A stretch of 5,795 nt of DNA, from NCBI GenBank assembly GCA_937894185.1, contig CALCSA010000455.1:1-5795 (forward strand), in the 5' to 3' direction. The notes below the pieces were generated by a model. The model was given only the letters and a program-made list of their open reading frames with translations. It searched no databases and was not told the origin of the DNA. The translations under genes and the position numbers were made by a program. This DNA comes from an uncultured Clostridia bacterium (lineage in GTDB: Bacteria; Bacillota; Clostridia; Oscillospirales; Ruminococcaceae). Each line of letters starts with the position of its first letter. Within the stretch, counting starts at the first letter, position 1. Shown one piece after another: positions 5,128 through 5,795 of this stretch.

Positions 5128-5795
5128 ATGAAAAAGGTATTTTTAAACGAGTTTACAGCCCGGGAAGTTCAGGCGCTGTTGAAGCAAAAGGAAAAAGTAA
5201 CCGCCATCATTAGCTTTGGCTCCTGCGAAAGCCATGGCTGGCACTGCTGCTTGGGGCCCGACTACTTTGTCCCCACCGAGGTGGCAAGGCGGGTGGCCCT
5301 CAAGCTGGACAATGTGGTGGTAGCTCCCTGCATTCCCTATGGAACCTCTATCCATTACAATAAGTACCCCATGTCCATCACTTTGCGGTACGAGACAGTG
5401 ACCGCCATTGCCGAAGATATGATGGAAAGCCTGATTCAAAATGGGATCAAGCGGATTTACATCCTCAACGGCCACGACGGGAACATCCCCTCTCTGGAAA
5501 TTGCCGCCCACAAAATCAAGAATCAATACCCCGAGGCCAGGATTCTGTATCTGCCCGCCTGGTGGGAGAAGGTGGGGCCTTTGATGGGCGAGCGGTTTGA
5601 GGTGTGGAACGGGCTGGGCCACGGCGGGGAAGGGGAGACTTCTATTATGATGGCGGTGCGCCCCGAGCTGGTGGAGCTGGAGTACGCCGAAAGTCAGGTT
5701 CCCCACAAGGTCATCGAGATTGGCAGCTCCGCCAATGTGATCTGGGATATTGAGGAGATCACCCAAACCGGAGCCACCGGCGATCCCACCAAAGC
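5128..5795 (+). CDS. Creatininase-family metal-dependent amidohydrolase, C-terminus beyond the window
   Basis: The first 222 residues of a protein of the creatininase / MftE / ArfB-like family, usually about 230-260 residues. These cytoplasmic enzymes cleave cyclic or linear amide bonds with a two-metal centre. Visible ligand candidates follow the family pattern: G-S-C-E34-S-H36-G, then L-G-P-D45; N-G-H116-D-G-N (114-119); H-G-G-E-G-E170-T-S (165-172). E34, H36 and D45 sit at the same numbering as the metal ligands I recall for Pseudomonas creatininase. The Glu two positions after the NGH histidine in true creatininase (H-Y-E) is absent here (H-D-G), so it is probably not a creatininase itself; the Glu of E-T-S may fill that role. 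The start at ATG 5128 is set by GAGG (5115-5118), 9 nt upstream. It lies 36 nt after the permease stop with no terminator between, so the two are likely one operon. No stop is reached by base 5795. Confidence 0.9.
   Translation, partial: MKKVFLNEFTAREVQALLKQKEKVTAIISFGSCESHGWHCCLGPDYFVPTEVARRVALKLDNVVVAPCIPYGTSIHYNKYPMSITLRYETVTAIAEDMMESLIQNGIKRIYILNGHDGNIPSLEIAAHKIKNQYPEARILYLPAWWEKVGPLMGERFEVWNGLGHGGEGETSIMMAVRPELVELEYAESQVPHKVIEIGSSANVIWDIEEITQTGATGDPTK

Noticed and set aside
5143..5766. Open frame on the - strand opposite the amidohydrolase (207 codons)
   Set aside because: The + strand frame carries the full metal-site pattern of a known family; the opposite frame shows nothing.

Overview
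The window looks like a chromosomal stretch from a Gram-positive anaerobe of class Clostridia (Firmicutes). The basis is a full-length DUF4317 protein, a family I know mainly from Clostridia, together with compact genes, Shine-Dalgarno sites of GGAG type and stem-loop/U-tract terminators. All genes read on the + strand. I cannot name the genus.

Layout. (1) Bases 1-114 are the C-terminal end of a cold-shock-domain protein. A strong hairpin/T-tract follows immediately (131-165), and then a DEAD-box RNA helicase (190-1458). The cold-shock protein and the helicase form a plausible RNA-remodelling pair. The terminator between them leaves almost no room for a separate promoter, so read-through or attenuation is likely. 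(2) After the helicase come two perfect stem-loops in a row (1476-1510 and 1528-1565). (3) A small ACT-domain protein (1628-1993) and a DUF4317 protein of unknown function (2035-3162) follow, 41 bp apart and probably co-transcribed. They end at a good terminator (3189-3233). (4) A near-consensus promoter (3287-3315) opens a leader of about 340 nt with no convincing protein-coding content. It contains at least four stem-loops and a 10-codon mini-ORF with a very strong ribosome site. (5) The leader feeds an NCS1-type (CodB-like) permease (3664-5091) and, 36 bp later, a creatininase-family metal-dependent amidohydrolase (5128 to beyond the window end).

How the genes may work together. Part 5 reads as an uptake-and-hydrolysis operon: the permease would import a nucleobase-like or cyclic-amide compound, and the hydrolase would open or deamidate it. 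The exact substrate cannot be read from sequence. The structured leader in front of this operon is the best candidate in the window for an undescribed regulatory element. I see no mobile elements, CRISPR arrays, tRNAs or rRNAs.
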